Below, in pieces: positions 1 to 9,379 of a stretch of 64,000 nt of DNA. Both the position numbers and the translations under genes were made by a program. The DNA is from Alphaproteobacteria bacterium. GTDB lineage: Bacteria; Pseudomonadota; Alphaproteobacteria; Caulobacterales; Caulobacteraceae. The stretch spans positions 1-64,000 of the forward strand of contig JAHJME010000006.1 of assembly GCA_018821435.1 (NCBI GenBank), written 5' to 3'. The notes under the pieces are model-generated. The model saw only the letters and a list, made by a program, of their open reading frames with translations, was not told where the DNA came from and did no database searches. Each line of letters begins with the position of its first letter. Positions within the stretch are counted from its first letter, which is position 1.

Positions 1-82
<82 letters not shown>

Positions 83-109
83 GCCACGCGCTTACTGAGA
101 CCTGATCAG

Positions 110-140
110 GGCCGCCGAGGGCAACCTCGGCGGCCTTTTT
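110..140 (+). terminator. Rho-independent terminator after tuf
   Basis: An 11-bp perfect stem, GGCCGCCGAGG (110-120) pairing with CCTCGGCGGCC (125-135), has a GCAA tetraloop and is followed by five T residues. It begins 27 bases after the tuf stop and should end str-operon transcription, making the downstream genes separate units. Confidence 0.93.
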
Positions 141-158
141 CGTTTCCGATGCCCCGCC

Positions 159-176
159 CATGACACCTGAGTCATG
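159..176. promoter_or_regulatory. Inverted repeat CATGAC-N6-GTCATG, possible operator
   Basis: A perfect 6-bp inverted repeat with a 6-base spacer sits about 75 bases upstream of the exported GIN-domain gene and after the tuf terminator. Its size and position suit a dimeric transcription factor site. No T-run follows, so it is not a terminator. The function is inference from symmetry and position only. Confidence 0.35.
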
Positions 177-251
177 ACCGCGAATTAAGCTGCCCGTACG
201 AGGCGCGGCCTCTAGCCTCTCCTCAACGCTCTGGACTTGGGAGAGAGAACG

Positions 252-1082
252 ATGCGCCTTCAAACGATGCTTCTCGCGGCGGTGGCCGCGCTCTCGGCGG
301 GCGCCGCGCAGGCCGCCACCATCGAGATCAAGGACGCGGTGGCCCGCGTCACCGTGGTGCCGGAGAACCGCAGCAACGTCAGCATCGAGGTGGTCACCCC
401 CAACGCCAAGCTGCCGCTGGGCATCCGCGTGCAAGGCGACCGGACGATCGTCGACGGCGGGCTCAACCGGAAGATCCGCAACTGCCGCGGCTCGGGCGAC
501 CGGGCGTCGGTCGACGTGCGCGACGTCGGCAATGTCGCGTTCGCCGACATGCCCCAGGTGGTGATCCACACGCCCCGCGACGTGCGTCTCGAGACCGGCG
601 GCGCGGTGTTCGGCTCGGTGGGCCGGTCGGCCAGCCTGGAGCTGGGCAACTCGGGCTGCGGCGACTGGACCGTCGCCAACGTCGAGGGCGACGCCAAGAT
701 CAGCCAGGCGGGGTCCGGCGACACCCGCATGGGCTCGTCCGGCGCGCTGAAGGTGCGCGTGGCCGGCTCCGGCGACGTGGCCGCCGCCGACGTGAAGGGC
801 GGCCTGGACGTCAGCATCGCCGGCTCCGGCTCGGCCAACGTCAAGTCGATCTCGGGCCCGCTGGAGGTCTCGGTCGCCGGCTCGGGCGACGTGGACGTCG
901 GCGCGGGCCGCGCCACGACCATGAAGGTGTCGATCGCCGGCTCGGGCGATGTCGACTTCGCCGGCGCCGCCGACAGCCTCAAGGCCCGCATCGCCGGCTC
1001 CGGCGACATCCGGGTGGGCGAGGTGAGGGGCGAGGTCTCGAAGACCATCATGGGCTCCGGCTCGGTCCGCATCGGCAACTGA
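252..1082 (+). CDS. Exported GIN-domain (DUF2807-like) protein
   Basis: This 276-residue protein begins with a clear Sec signal peptide (MRLQTMLLAAVAALSAGAAQAA, cleaved near residue 22). The rest is Gly/Ser/Val-rich, and the second half repeats AGSG(D/S)(V/I/A) about every 18-24 residues, as in the GIN domain (DUF2807), which folds as a right-handed beta-helix-like solenoid. A Cys pair near residues 77 and 135 could form a disulfide. The ATG at 252 is chosen because GGAGAG (239-244) precedes it at a suitable distance and the signal peptide starts there; a TTG at 237 is in frame but has no ribosome site. The gene is monocistronic. GIN proteins are periplasmic or surface proteins of unknown precise role, so no activity is assigned. 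Confidence 0.8.
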   Translation: MRLQTMLLAAVAALSAGAAQAATIEIKDAVARVTVVPENRSNVSIEVVTPNAKLPLGIRVQGDRTIVDGGLNRKIRNCRGSGDRASVDVRDVGNVAFADMPQVVIHTPRDVRLETGGAVFGSVGRSASLELGNSGCGDWTVANVEGDAKISQAGSGDTRMGSSGALKVRVAGSGDVAAADVKGGLDVSIAGSGSANVKSISGPLEVSVAGSGDVDVGAGRATTMKVSIAGSGDVDFAGAADSLKARIAGSGDIRVGEVRGEVSKTIMGSGSVRIGN

Positions 1083-1386
1083 CCGGCTGCGGGGCGCGGC
1101 TCCCGCGCGCCCGCGGCCGACGACCCGTCACCAAGCGCTGGAGACCCTCGGACGCGAGCCCCGCAGCCTGCCTGACGGCTCGACAGCCGTGCGATGCGGA
1201 GATCGTCGCGCTGGCTGTCGGTGGACGCCCCTTCCACGTCGCCAAGAGGGACCCGCGCCATCCCGAACCGGGCGCGACGTTGCCGAACGACGCTCGAAGA
1301 GGTGGACGCCGGCCGAGTCCGGCGACAACGCTGAGCATTCGGCGCTGCTGCAAGGCCGAAGACCCGCAAACAGGGTCGCGCAGGCC
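1083..1386. other. Intergenic stretch with no recognisable gene
   Basis: About 300 bases between the GIN-domain gene and the likely S10 promoter. Open frames exist on both strands, as expected at this GC content, but none has a good ribosome site, recognisable family or the codon periodicity of its neighbours. No tRNA, terminator with T-run or mobile-element end was seen. It may be a decayed gene or plain spacer. Confidence 0.5.
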
Positions 1387-1415
1387 TTGACGGGACCGAG
1401 TCGCATCGGTATTAC
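1387..1415 (+). promoter_or_regulatory. Candidate housekeeping promoter for the S10 operon
   Basis: TTGACG (1387-1392) and TATTAC (1410-1415) are separated by 17 bases. In the Caulobacter sigma-73 description (TTGACGS, 10-14 bases, GCTANAWC) the element reads TTGACGG, 14 bases, GGTATTAC, matching 6 of 8 positions of the -10 box. No comparable element was seen nearer to rpsJ. Transcription would start near 1422, leaving a leader of about 235 bases. Confidence 0.6.
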
Positions 1416-1516
1416 CGCGCCTCCTGTTGGACCGGCTGTGCATCCCCAAGCGATTGGAGATGCAGACGCGGGCCGCGGAACGGCTCGAGACAGTGCTTGC
1501 AAAAGCGTTTCGGGAG

Positions 1517-1587
1517 TAGGCCCTCGCGGGTTCGCGCGGGCCTAAATCGTTTGTGCGGACTTTCGCGTACGACCTCTCATCTGAGAG
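1517..1587 (+). promoter_or_regulatory. Structured 5' leader of the S10 operon
   Basis: Within the proposed leader, 1517-1528 pairs with 1533-1544 (12 bp, one mismatch, GGTT loop). A second hairpin, CTCTC-ATCT-GAGAG, occupies 1574-1587. No U-run follows the first, so simple termination is not expected. S10 leaders in other bacteria bind L4 or another operon product for autoregulation. That role here is inference; only the structures are seen. Confidence 0.4.
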
Positions 1588-1657
1588 ATCGGGCTGGTCT
1601 TTGAAATGGTCGAGATCACGCGGACGCCCGCCGTCTGTAGGGAAACGTAAGAGCGAT

Positions 1658-1963
1658 ATGGCTCAAAACATTCGCATCAGGCTTAAAGCCTTCGATCACC
1701 GCGTGCTGGACCATTCCACCCGCGAGATCGTCAATACGGCCAAGAGGACCGGCGCCGCTGTACGCGGACCGATCCCGTTGCCCACGCGCATCGAAAAATT
1801 CACCGTCAACCGTTCGCCGCACATCGACAAGAAGTCGCGCGAGCAGTTCGAAATCCGCACGCACAAGCGCGTGCTCGATATCGTCGACCCCACCCCGCAG
1901 ACCGTGGACGCGCTCATGAAGCTCGACCTGTCCGCCGGCGTGGACGTCGAGATCAAGCTCTAA
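1658..1963 (+). CDS. rpsJ: 30S ribosomal protein S10
   Basis: The 101-residue product starts [18 protein letters not shown] and carries the conserved [20 protein letters not shown] loop, diagnostic of S10 (103 residues in E. coli). It is part of the 30S head and also forms the NusB-NusE antitermination complex. The ATG at 1658 matches the family N-terminus; a longer in-frame opening from 1553 has no homology. First gene of the S10 operon, 13 bases before rplC. Confidence 0.98.
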   Translation: MAQNIRIRLKAFDHRVLDHSTREIVNTAKRTGAAVRGPIPLPTRIEKFTVNRSPHIDKKSREQFEIRTHKRVLDIVDPTPQTVDALMKLDLSAGVDVEIKL

Positions 1964-1976
1964 GGGGATTGATCCG

Positions 1977-2750
1977 ATGCGAACCGGCGTAATCGCCAAG
2001 AAACTCGGTATGGCCCGCTTCTTCGATGAAGTCGGCGCGCACGTACCGGTGACCGTGCTCAGCCTCGAGGGCTGTCAGGTCGTCGCCCAGCGCACTCAGG
2101 ACAAGGACGGCTACGTCGCCCTTCAACTGGGCGCTGGCGCCAAGAAGCCCAAGAACACGTCTAAGGCCATGCGCGGTCACTTCGCCAAAGGCGAAGTCGA
2201 GCCGAAGCACAAGCTGATGGAATTCCGGGTGTCGGAAGACAACCTGATCGACGTGGGCGCGGAAATCACCGCCGACCACTACCTTGCGGGCCAGAAGATC
2301 GACGTCACCGCGACGACGGTCGGTAAGGGCTTCGCCGGGGCCATGAAGCGCTGGAACTTCGGTGGGTTGCGCGCAACCCACGGGGTCTCGGTGTCGCACC
2401 GTTCGCACGGTTCGACCGGCCAGCGTCAGGATCCGGGTCGTACCTTCAAGGGTAAGAAGATGGCTGGCCACCTCGGCCAGGAAACCGTCACGACCCTCAA
2501 CGTCACCGTCTGGCGTGTGGACGTCGAGCGCGGCCTGATCCTCGTGAAGGGCGCTGTCCCCGGCACCGAAGGCACGTACGTGAAGATCCGCGACGCGGTG
2601 AAGTCGGCCCTGCCGGCGGACGCCCCGAAGCCGGGCGCGTTCAAGTCCTCGGGTCAGCCGGCTCCGGCCGCTGTCGCCGCCGAGGAACCCGCGGTGACCG
2701 AAGCGCCGGCGCAAGACGCCGCCGCGACCGAAGCTGGGGATCAAGCGTAA
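1977..2750 (+). CDS. rplC: 50S ribosomal protein L3
   Basis: This 257-residue protein has the L3 signatures [16 protein letters not shown] and the central [15 protein letters not shown] segment followed by [16 protein letters not shown], which reaches towards the peptidyl-transferase centre. It is about 48 residues longer than E. coli L3 (209). The excess is a C-terminal tail rich in Ala, Glu and Pro (from about residue 223), probably disordered and seen in related alphaproteobacteria. The stop overlaps the rplD start by one base (TAATG), indicating translational coupling. Confidence 0.98.
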   Translation: MRTGVIAKKLGMARFFDEVGAHVPVTVLSLEGCQVVAQRTQDKDGYVALQLGAGAKKPKNTSKAMRGHFAKGEVEPKHKLMEFRVSEDNLIDVGAEITADHYLAGQKIDVTATTVGKGFAGAMKRWNFGGLRATHGVSVSHRSHGSTGQRQDPGRTFKGKKMAGHLGQETVTTLNVTVWRVDVERGLILVKGAVPGTEGTYVKIRDAVKSALPADAPKPGAFKSSGQPAPAAVAAEEPAVTEAPAQDAAATEAGDQA

Positions 2751-3388
2751 TGAAACTCGACGTCATCAAGCTGGACGGCGGGAAGGGCGGCTCGATCGAG
2801 CTCCCCGACGATATCTTCGGCATCGAAGAGATCCGCGCCGACATCCTGCAGCGCTGCGTCACCTGGCAACTCGCCAAGCGCCGCTCGGGCAACCACAAGG
2901 TCCAGGTCCGGAACGAAGTCTCCCGGACCTCGAAGAAGATGTACAAGCAAAAGGGCACCGGCGGCGCTCGTCACGGCTCGCGCCGGGCGGCTCAGTTCGT
3001 CGGCGGCGCCCGGGCCCACGGTCCGGTCGTCCGCAGCCACGCCTTCGACCTGCCCAAGAAGGTCCGCGCCCTGGCCCTGCGCCACGCGCTGTCTTCCAAG
3101 GCCAAGGCCGGCTCGCTCATCATCGTCGACAACGTGTCGATCTCAGATCCGAAGACGGCCGCCCTGCGCGACCAACTCGGCAAGATCGGCATCACCCACG
3201 CGCTGTTCATCGCGGGCGTGGACGTCGACAACAACTTCAAGCTCGCCGCGCGGAACATTCCGAACGTCGACGTGCTGCCGAACGCCGGCCTGAACGTCTA
3301 TGACGTCCTGCGCCGCCGCACCCTGGTCCTGACCAAGGATGCGGTCGCCGCGATCCAGGCGCGCTTCCAGCCTGAGGAGGCTGCGTAA
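2750..3388 (+). CDS. rplD: 50S ribosomal protein L4
   Basis: The 212-residue product contains the L4 extended-loop motif [21 protein letters not shown] (about residues 64-84), which lines the peptide exit tunnel. In enterobacteria L4 also represses the S10 operon by binding its leader; whether it does so here is unknown, but a structured leader is present at 1517-1587. It overlaps rplC by one base and rplW by one base (TAATG). Confidence 0.98.
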   Translation: MKLDVIKLDGGKGGSIELPDDIFGIEEIRADILQRCVTWQLAKRRSGNHKVQVRNEVSRTSKKMYKQKGTGGARHGSRRAAQFVGGARAHGPVVRSHAFDLPKKVRALALRHALSSKAKAGSLIIVDNVSISDPKTAALRDQLGKIGITHALFIAGVDVDNNFKLAARNIPNVDVLPNAGLNVYDVLRRRTLVLTKDAVAAIQARFQPEEAA

Positions 3389-3690
3389 TGTCCGTCGAAC
3401 CCACCGTTCGTCACTACGACACCATCCTGTCGCCGATCATCACGGAAAAGGCCACGCTGCTCTCCGAGCAGAACAAGGTCGTCTTCCGCGTTGCCGGCGA
3501 TGCATCGAAGGACGAGATCGCCGCTGCGGTCGAGGCGCTGTTCAAGGTCAACGTCACGAAGGTCAATACGATCAACGTGAAGGGTAAGACCAAGCGGTTC
3601 CGCGGCATCATGGGCAAACGCTCGGACGTCAAGAAAGCGATCGTGACGCTGGCCGAAGGCCAGTCGATCGACATCACTACGGGGCTTTAA
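3388..3690 (+). CDS. rplW: 50S ribosomal protein L23
   Basis: A 100-residue protein, exactly the E. coli length. It begins with the typical [16 protein letters not shown] segment and ends with the [23 protein letters not shown] region. L23 sits at the tunnel exit and is the docking site for trigger factor and SRP. Its ATG overlaps the rplD stop; rplB follows after four bases. Confidence 0.98.
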   Translation: MSVEPTVRHYDTILSPIITEKATLLSEQNKVVFRVAGDASKDEIAAAVEALFKVNVTKVNTINVKGKTKRFRGIMGKRSDVKKAIVTLAEGQSIDITTGL

Positions 3691-3694
3691 GTCG

Positions 3695-4531
3695 ATGGCT
3701 CTGAAGCAATTCAACCCGACCTCGCCCGGCCGCCGTCAGCTGGTCCTGGTCGACAAGTCCGAGCTCCACAAGGGCCGCCCTGAAAAGTCCCTGGTTCAGG
3801 GTCTGACCAAGTCGGGCGGTCGTGGCGGCAACGGCCGCATCGCCGTCCGCTTCCGCGGCGGCGGCGCCAAGCGCCTGTACCGCATCGTGGACTTCAAGCG
3901 CCGGAAGTTCGACGTCCCCGCGACGGTCGAGCGCCTGGAGTACGACCCGAACCGTTCGGCCTTCATCGCTCTGGTGAAGTACGCCGATGGCGAGCTGTCC
4001 TACATCCTGGCCCCGCAGCGCCTGAAGGTTGGCGACCAGGTGATCGCGGCCGAGAAGGCCGACGTGAAGCCGGGTAACGCCATGCCCCTGCGCGGCATGC
4101 CCATCGGCACCATCATCCACAATGTGGAGATGAAGCCGGGCAAGGGCGGCCAGATCGCCCGTTCGGCCGGCGCCTATGCCCAGCTGGTCGGCCGTGACGC
4201 CGGCTACGCCCAGATCCGCCTGAACTCGGGCGAGCTGCGCATGGTCATGGACAACTGCATCGCCACGGTGGGCGCGGTTTCGAACCCCGACCACATGAAC
4301 GAGAACCTCGGCAAGGCCGGTCGTTCGCGTCACATGGGTCGTCGCCCGCACGTCCGCGGTGTCGCCATGAACCCGATCGACCACCCGCACGGCGGCGGCG
4401 AAGGCCGCACCTCCGGCGGTCGCCACCCGGTGACCCCGTGGGGCAAGCCGACGAAGGGCCGCAAGACCCGCAAGAACAAGGCGACGGATAAGTTCATCAT
4501 CCGTTCGCGTCACGCTCGGAAGGCTCGCTAA
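3695..4531 (+). CDS. rplB: 50S ribosomal protein L2
   Basis: This 278-residue product carries the L2 hallmarks [19 protein letters not shown] near the N-terminus and [18 protein letters not shown] (about residues 221-238), including the conserved His needed for peptidyl-transferase function. Length agrees with E. coli L2 (273). It lies four bases after rplW and three bases before rpsS. Confidence 0.98.
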   Translation: MALKQFNPTSPGRRQLVLVDKSELHKGRPEKSLVQGLTKSGGRGGNGRIAVRFRGGGAKRLYRIVDFKRRKFDVPATVERLEYDPNRSAFIALVKYADGELSYILAPQRLKVGDQVIAAEKADVKPGNAMPLRGMPIGTIIHNVEMKPGKGGQIARSAGAYAQLVGRDAGYAQIRLNSGELRMVMDNCIATVGAVSNPDHMNENLGKAGRSRHMGRRPHVRGVAMNPIDHPHGGGEGRTSGGRHPVTPWGKPTKGRKTRKNKATDKFIIRSRHARKAR

Positions 4532-4534
4532 GCC

Positions 4535-4813
4535 ATGACCCGTTCCGTCTGGAAAGGCCCGTTCGTCGACGGGTATCTGCTCAAGAAGGCCGAAACCGTC
4601 CTGAATTCCGGCCGCAAGGACGTGATCAAGACCTGGTCGCGCCGCTCGACGATCATGCCCCAGTTCGTGGGTCTGACCTTCGGCGTGCACAACGGTCAGA
4701 AGCACGTCCCGGTGCTCGTCTCGGAAGACATGGTGGGCATGAAGCTCGGCGAGTTCGCGCCGACCCGCTTCTTCCCCGGTCACGCGGCCGACAAGAAGGC
4801 CAAGAGGAAGTAA
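4535..4813 (+). CDS. rpsS: 30S ribosomal protein S19
   Basis: A 92-residue protein, the same length as E. coli S19, starting [18 protein letters not shown] and containing [27 protein letters not shown]19 lies in the 30S head and contacts S13 and the A-site finger. The stop directly abuts the rplV start. Confidence 0.98.
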   Translation: MTRSVWKGPFVDGYLLKKAETVLNSGRKDVIKTWSRRSTIMPQFVGLTFGVHNGQKHVPVLVSEDMVGMKLGEFAPTRFFPGHAADKKAKRK

Positions 4814-5194
4814 ATGAGCAAAGAAGCCAAGGCTCGCCGTTATACGGCTGCCGAAGCGGTGGCGAAGGTGCGGACGATCCGCATCAGCCCCCGGAAGCTC
4901 AATCTCGTGGCCCAGTCGATCCGCGGCCTGAAGGTGCAGCGCGCCCTCAACGAGCTCGAGTTCAGCTCCAAGCGCATCGCGCTGGATGTGCGCAAGGCTC
5001 TGTATTCGGCGATCTCGAATGCCGAAAACAACCACAACCTCGACATCGACTCGCTGGTCGTCGCCGAGGCCTATGTGGGCAAGAACCTCGTGATGAAGCG
5101 CTTCCATGCCCGCGCCCGCGGTCGTGCGTCGCGCGTCGAGAAGCCGTTCAGCGAGATCACCATCGTGGTCCGCGAAGTGGGTGAGGCCGCCTAA
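4814..5194 (+). CDS. rplV: 50S ribosomal protein L22
   Basis: The 126-residue product shows the L22 pattern [16 protein letters not shown] near the N-terminus and the tunnel beta-hairpin [23 protein letters not shown] (about residues 95-117), the segment where macrolide-resistance changes occur in other bacteria. The N-terminus is about ten residues longer than in E. coli (110 residues). TAATG overlap with rpsC. Confidence 0.98.
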   Translation: MSKEAKARRYTAAEAVAKVRTIRISPRKLNLVAQSIRGLKVQRALNELEFSSKRIALDVRKALYSAISNAENNHNLDIDSLVVAEAYVGKNLVMKRFHARARGRASRVEKPFSEITIVVREVGEAA

Positions 5195-5952
5195 TGGGTC
5201 AAAAGATCAATCCGGTCGGGCTCCGCCTCGGCATCAACCGCACCTGGGACAGCCGTTGGTTCGCCGACGGTCCCGAGTACGGCCGCCTGCTGCACGAAGA
5301 CATCAAGGTCCGCCGCGCGCTGAAGAAGCGCCTGTATCAGGCCGGTATCTCGCGCATCATCATCGAGCGCCCGCACAAGAAGTGCCGCATCACCATCTAT
5401 GCCGCGCGCCCTGGCGTGATCATCGGCAAGAAGGGCGCGGACATCGACAAGCTGCGCAAGGACATCGCCGCCATGACGGATGGCGAGGTTCACCTGAACA
5501 TCGTCGAAATCCGCAAGCCGGAAACCGATGCCCAGCTGGTGGCCGAGAACATCGCCCAGCAGCTCGAGCGCCGGGTCGCCTTCCGCCGCGCCATGAAGCG
5601 TTCGATGCAGTCCGCCATGCGCCTCGGCGCCAAGGGCGTCCGCATCAACGTGTCGGGCCGCCTCGGCGGCGCGGAAATCGCGCGGATGGAATGGTATCGC
5701 GAAGGCCGTGTGCCGCTGCACACCCTGCGCGCCGACGTGGACTACGGCTTCACCGAAGCCAAGACCACGTACGGGATCATCGGTGTGAAGGTGTGGGTCT
5801 TCAAGGGCGAGGTCATCGACCACGACCCGATGGCCCTCGACAAGCGCCTGGCCAGCGAGAGCGGGCCGGCTGGTGAAGGTGGTGGCCGTGAACGCGGTGA
5901 TCGCCCCGACCGCGGCCCCCGTCGCGATCGCCGTGAACCGGCGAACGCCTAA
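5194..5952 (+). CDS. rpsC: 30S ribosomal protein S3
   Basis: A 252-residue S3. It starts [20 protein letters not shown], has the KH-domain motif [15 protein letters not shown] (about residues 71-85) and the C-terminal domain [23 protein letters not shown]3 forms the mRNA entry channel with S4 and S5 and contributes to helicase activity. The last 30 or so residues are a Gly/Arg/Asp-rich tail not present in E. coli (233 residues), probably disordered. Confidence 0.98.
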   Translation: MGQKINPVGLRLGINRTWDSRWFADGPEYGRLLHEDIKVRRALKKRLYQAGISRIIIERPHKKCRITIYAARPGVIIGKKGADIDKLRKDIAAMTDGEVHLNIVEIRKPETDAQLVAENIAQQLERRVAFRRAMKRSMQSAMRLGAKGVRINVSGRLGGAEIARMEWYREGRVPLHTLRADVDYGFTEAKTTYGIIGVKVWVFKGEVIDHDPMALDKRLASESGPAGEGGGRERGDRPDRGPRRDRREPANA

Positions 5953-5964
5953 GGATCCGAAGAG

Positions 5965-6396
5965 ATGCTTTCTCCGAAGAAAACCAAGTACCGCAAGCAG
6001 TTCAAGGGCCGCATCCACGGCCTGGCCAAGAGCGGCTTCACCCTCAACTTCGGCTCGTATGGGCTGAAGTCGGTGGAGCCCGAGCGCGTCACTGCGCGCC
6101 AGATCGAAGCGGCCCGCCGCGCGATCACGCGTCAGATGAAGCGCCAGGGCCGGGTGTGGATCCGGATCTATCCGGACGTTCCCGTGACCGGCAAGCCGGC
6201 CGAAGTCCGGATGGGCAAGGGCAAGGGCGCCGTGGATTTCTGGGCTGCCCGGGTTCACCCCGGCCGGATCATGTTTGAAATCGACGGCGTGCCGGACGAT
6301 GTGGCCCGTGAAGCCCTGCGCCTCGGCGCGGCGAAGCTTCCGGTGAAGACCCGCATCGTGACGCGCATCGACGCCCCGGCCGCGGAGCACGCGTGA
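5965..6396 (+). CDS. rplP: 50S ribosomal protein L16
   Basis: The 143-residue product begins [19 protein letters not shown] and contains [33 protein letters not shown], the conserved L16 core next to the A-site tRNA, including the Arg (of RMGKGKG) hydroxylated by YcfD in some bacteria. Usual length is 136. The stop overlaps the rpmC start by one base. Confidence 0.98.
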   Translation: MLSPKKTKYRKQFKGRIHGLAKSGFTLNFGSYGLKSVEPERVTARQIEAARRAITRQMKRQGRVWIRIYPDVPVTGKPAEVRMGKGKGAVDFWAARVHPGRIMFEIDGVPDDVAREALRLGAAKLPVKTRIVTRIDAPAAEHA

Positions 6397-6590
6397 TGAA
6401 GATTGAAGAAGTCCGGGGTCTGACCCCCGATCAGCTGGCCGACCAGCTCGTCTCCCTGAAGAAGGAGCAGTTCAACCTGCGCTTCCAGAAGGCGACCGGC
6501 CAGATCGAGAAGACCCACCGCGTGGACGAGGTGCGCAAGGATATCGCGCGCATCAAGACCGTTCTGCGCGGCAAGCAGGCTCAGGCCTGA
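6396..6590 (+). CDS. rpmC: 50S ribosomal protein L29
   Basis: A 64-residue helical hairpin protein (E. coli 63) beginning [19 protein letters not shown] and with [20 protein letters not shown]29 lies by the tunnel exit beside L23. The ATG at 6396 is preferred because it overlaps the rplP stop (TGATG), the coupling used throughout this operon; a GTG one codon upstream is also in frame. Confidence 0.97.
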   Translation: MKIEEVRGLTPDQLADQLVSLKKEQFNLRFQKATGQIEKTHRVDEVRKDIARIKTVLRGKQAQA

Positions 6591-6603
6591 GGAGAAGCGA
6601 CAA

Positions 6604-6852
6604 ATGCCCAAGCGAATTCTTGAAGGCGAGGTCGTCTCCGACAAGGGCGACAAGACCATTGTGGTGAAGGTCGAACGGACCTTCCTGCATCCGGTGCTGA
6701 AGAAGACCGTCCGCCGGTCGAAGAAGTACCACGCCCACGACGAGGCCAATGCCTGCAAGGTCGGCGAGAAGGTGCGCATCGTTGAATGCGCCCCCAAGTC
6801 GAAGACCAAAACCTGGGAAGTGCTGCCGGTTGGCAGCGCGGCCCAAGCGTAA
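6604..6852 (+). CDS. rpsQ: 30S ribosomal protein S17
   Basis: The 82-residue OB-fold protein contains the S17 signature [18 protein letters not shown] (about residues 58-75) and the early [18 protein letters not shown] strand pair. S17 is a primary 16S rRNA-binding protein of the 30S body. GAGGAGAAGC precedes the ATG at 6604. Confidence 0.98.
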   Translation: MPKRILEGEVVSDKGDKTIVVKVERTFLHPVLKKTVRRSKKYHAHDEANACKVGEKVRIVECAPKSKTKTWEVLPVGSAAQA

Positions 6853-6864
6853 GGGATCTGATCA

Positions 6865-7233
6865 ATGATCCAGATGCAAACTAACCTGGACGTCGCCGAC
6901 AACTCCGGCGCCCGCCGAGTCATGTGCATCAAGGTGCTGGGCGGCGCGAAGCGCCGTTATGCCGGCGTCGGTGACAAGATCGTCGTGTCCGTGAAGGAAG
7001 CGATCCCGCGCGGCCGCGTGAAGAAGGGTGATGTGCTGCAAGCCATCGTCGTTCGCACGTCCTCGGCCATCAAGCGCAAGGACGGTTCGGTCATCCGCTT
7101 CGACAAGAACGCGGCCGTGATCGTGAACAAGCAATCCGAGCCGATCGGCACGCGGATCTTTGGCCCGGTTCCCCGCGAACTGCGCGCGAAGAACCACATG
7201 AAGATCATTTCGCTCGCGCCCGAGGTGCTGTGA
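6865..7233 (+). CDS. rplN: 50S ribosomal protein L14
   Basis: A 122-residue protein starting [21 protein letters not shown], with [18 protein letters not shown] and [15 protein letters not shown], all diagnostic of L14 (123 residues in E. coli). It lies at the subunit interface and is the binding site of the silencing factor RsfS. Its stop overlaps the rplX ATG by one base. Confidence 0.98.
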   Translation: MIQMQTNLDVADNSGARRVMCIKVLGGAKRRYAGVGDKIVVSVKEAIPRGRVKKGDVLQAIVVRTSSAIKRKDGSVIRFDKNAAVIVNKQSEPIGTRIFGPVPRELRAKNHMKIISLAPEVL

Positions 7234-7547
7234 TGGCGGCTAAAATCAAGAAGGGGGATCAGGTCATGATCCTCACGGGTAAGGACAAAGGCCGTCAGGG
7301 CGCTGTCCTGCAGGTGCTTCCCAAAGAGGAACGCGTCCTGGTGTCGGGCCTGAACATGGTCCAGCGCCACACCCGTCCGAGCCAGCTCGATCCGCAAGGC
7401 GGCATCAAGCACAAGGAAGCGTCGCTCCACCTGTCGAACGTGGCCGTCGTGGACTCCGCCGGCAAGCCGACCCGCGTCGGTTTCCGCGTGGACGGCGACA
7501 AGAAGGTCCGGTTCGCCAAGACGACCGGTGAGGTGATCAATGGCTGA
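7233..7547 (+). CDS. rplX: 50S ribosomal protein L24
   Basis: The 104-residue product has the KOW motif ([20 protein letters not shown], about residues 6-25) and the same length as E. coli L24, an assembly initiator of the 50S subunit. The ATG at 7233 overlapping the rplN stop is preferred over a GTG one codon upstream. Its last eight bases overlap the start of rplE. Confidence 0.98.
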   Translation: MAAKIKKGDQVMILTGKDKGRQGAVLQVLPKEERVLVSGLNMVQRHTRPSQLDPQGGIKHKEASLHLSNVAVVDSAGKPTRVGFRVDGDKKVRFAKTTGEVING

Positions 7548-8106
7548 GCAAGCTTACGAACCGCGGCTGAAGGCCGAATATCGCGAGCGCATCCGCGCCG
7601 CGATGAAGGAACGCTTCGGCTACAGCAACGAGATGCAAATCCCGAAGCTGGACAAGATCGTGATCAACATGGGCGTGGGCGAAGCTGTCGCCGACTCCAA
7701 GAAGATCAACTCCGCGATCTCTGACCTGGCGAAGATCGCCGGCCAGAAGCCGGTGGCCACCAAGGCCCGCACGTCGATCGCCGGCTTCAAGCTGCGCGAA
7801 GGCATGACGGTGGGCTGCAAGGTGACCCTCCGCAAGGACCAGATGTACGAGTTCCTCGACCGTCTGATCACCATCGCGCTGCCGCGCGTGAAGGACTTCC
7901 GGGGCCTGAAGCCCACGTCCTTCGACGGCCGCGGCAACTATGCCATGGGTCTGAAGGAGCACATCGTGTTCCCGGAGATCAACTACGACGAGATCGATCA
8001 GATCTGGGGCATGGACATCATCGTCACCACGACTGCGAAGACCGACGACGAAGCTCGCGAGCTTCTTCGGGAATTCCAGTTCCCGTTCGTCCAAGCGCAA
8101 GCTTAA
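7540..8106 (+). CDS. rplE: 50S ribosomal protein L5
   Basis: A 188-residue L5 (E. coli 179) with [30 protein letters not shown] and the C-terminal [28 protein letters not shown]5 joins the 5S RNP with L18 and contacts S13 across the intersubunit bridge. The start lies inside the rplX end (8-base overlap), which implies tight coupling. Confidence 0.98.
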   Translation: MAEQAYEPRLKAEYRERIRAAMKERFGYSNEMQIPKLDKIVINMGVGEAVADSKKINSAISDLAKIAGQKPVATKARTSIAGFKLREGMTVGCKVTLRKDQMYEFLDRLITIALPRVKDFRGLKPTSFDGRGNYAMGLKEHIVFPEINYDEIDQIWGMDIIVTTTAKTDDEARELLREFQFPFVQAQA

Positions 8107-8126
8107 GCGGCGGAAGGAATAGAGAC

Positions 8127-8432
8127 ATGGCCAAGAAAAGCGCTGTCAATCGCAACGAACGGGTCAAGCAACTCGTGAAGCAGCACGCCGCCAAGCGCGC
8201 CGCGCTGAAGGCGACTGCGGTCAACGAGAGCCTGCCGCTGGAGGAGCGCTTCGACGCCCGCCTCAAGCTGGCCGAGCTGCCGCGCAACTCGTCCAAGACC
8301 CGGATTCGCAACCGCTGCGAAGTGACCGGTCGCCCGCGTGCGTATTATCGCAAGCTGAAGATGAGCCGGATTTCCCTGCGTGACCTCGGGTCCGCTGGGC
8401 TGATCCCCGGTCTCGTCAAGTCGAGCTGGTAA
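8127..8432 (+). CDS. rpsN: 30S ribosomal protein S14 (zinc-independent form)
   Basis: The 101-residue product is the long S14 form. It lacks the CxxC...CxxC zinc motif of the short form and ends with [39 protein letters not shown], the conserved C-terminus. S14 is a late-assembling head protein. GGAAGGAATAGAGAC precedes the ATG. Confidence 0.98.
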   Translation: MAKKSAVNRNERVKQLVKQHAAKRAALKATAVNESLPLEERFDARLKLAELPRNSSKTRIRNRCEVTGRPRAYYRKLKMSRISLRDLGSAGLIPGLVKSSW

Positions 8433-8445
8433 GGGGAGGGTCAAG

Positions 8446-8841
8446 ATGGTCAACGACCCAATCGGCGATCTGATCGCCCGTATCAAAAACGCCGCCATGC
8501 GCGGCCGTTCGAAGACGACGGCTCCGGCCTCGAAGATGCGCGCGCGCGTTCTCGATGTGCTGGCCGACGAAGGCTACATCCGCGGCTACCACCTGGTGGA
8601 AAAGCCCGGCGCCTTCCCCGAGTTCGAGATCGAGCTGAAGTACTTCGACGGCCAGCCGGTCATCGTGGAAATCAGCCGCGTGTCGAAGCCCGGTCGTCGC
8701 GTCTATTCGTCGATCAAGGACCTGAAGCCCGTGAAGAACGGCCTCGGGATCTCGATCCTGTCGACGCCGAAGGGCGTCATGTCGGACACGGCCGCGCGTG
8801 ACGCGAACGTGGGCGGCGAAGTGCTCTGCAGGGTCTACTAA
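8446..8841 (+). CDS. rpsH: 30S ribosomal protein S8
   Basis: A 131-residue S8 (E. coli 130), starting [20 protein letters not shown] and ending [22 protein letters not shown], the conserved S8 C-terminus. In enterobacteria S8 represses the spc operon by binding near the L5 start; no test of that is possible from sequence alone. One base separates it from rplF. Confidence 0.98.
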   Translation: MVNDPIGDLIARIKNAAMRGRSKTTAPASKMRARVLDVLADEGYIRGYHLVEKPGAFPEFEIELKYFDGQPVIVEISRVSKPGRRVYSSIKDLKPVKNGLGISILSTPKGVMSDTAARDANVGGEVLCRVY

Positions 8842-8842
8842 G

Positions 8843-9376
8843 ATGTCCCGTATCGGTAAGAAGGCGGTCGCCGTCCCGAGTGGGGTCACGGTGACCATCG
8901 ACGGCCAGACCGTCACGGTGAAGGGGCCCAAGGGCCAGCTCGCCTGGACCGTGGCCGAGGAAATCGAGATCAAGCAGGACGGCGGCGAGCTGACGCTCTC
9001 CAAGCGCCAGGAAACCCAACGCGCGCAAGCGATGTGGGGCCTTTCCCGGACGCTGGTCGCCAACATGGTCCAGGGCGTGACCGAAGGTTACGAACAGACC
9101 CTCGAACTGGTCGGCGTCGGTTATCGCGCCGCGTTGAAGGGCCAAGCGCTCTCGATGCAGCTCGGCTTCAGCCACGACGTCGACATCCCGCCGCCGGCGG
9201 GCATCACGTTCGTCGTGCCGAAGCAGACCGAGATCAAGATCTCGGGCATCGACAAGCAGATGGTCGGCGAAACCGCCGCCCGGATCCGCCGCATCCGTCC
9301 GCCGGAGCCCTACAAGGGCAAGGGCGTGCGCTACGCGGGCGAAAAGGTCCGGCGCAAAGAAGGCAAGAAGAAGTAA
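8843..9376 (+). CDS. rplF: 50S ribosomal protein L6
   Basis: A 177-residue protein, the E. coli length, starting [20 protein letters not shown] and ending with the [25 protein letters not shown] motif. L6 lies near the sarcin-ricin loop and factor-binding site. The ATG at 8843 gives the family N-terminus; an in-frame GTG further upstream lies inside rpsH and is unlikely. Confidence 0.98.
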   Translation: MSRIGKKAVAVPSGVTVTIDGQTVTVKGPKGQLAWTVAEEIEIKQDGGELTLSKRQETQRAQAMWGLSRTLVANMVQGVTEGYEQTLELVGVGYRAALKGQALSMQLGFSHDVDIPPPAGITFVVPKQTEIKISGIDKQMVGETAARIRRIRPPEPYKGKGVRYAGEKVRRKEGKKK

Positions 9377-9379
9377 GCC

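Noticed and set aside
1408..1420. Short match to a 16S rRNA motif (GGTATTACCGCG)
   Set aside because: The flanks do not match 16S rRNA. The bases are better explained as the -10 box of the S10 promoter.
1189..1545. A 118-codon plus-strand frame in the gap before rpsJ
   Set aside because: No ribosome site, no family and an Arg/Pro-biased composition typical of noncoding GC-rich DNA; it also overlaps the candidate S10 promoter.
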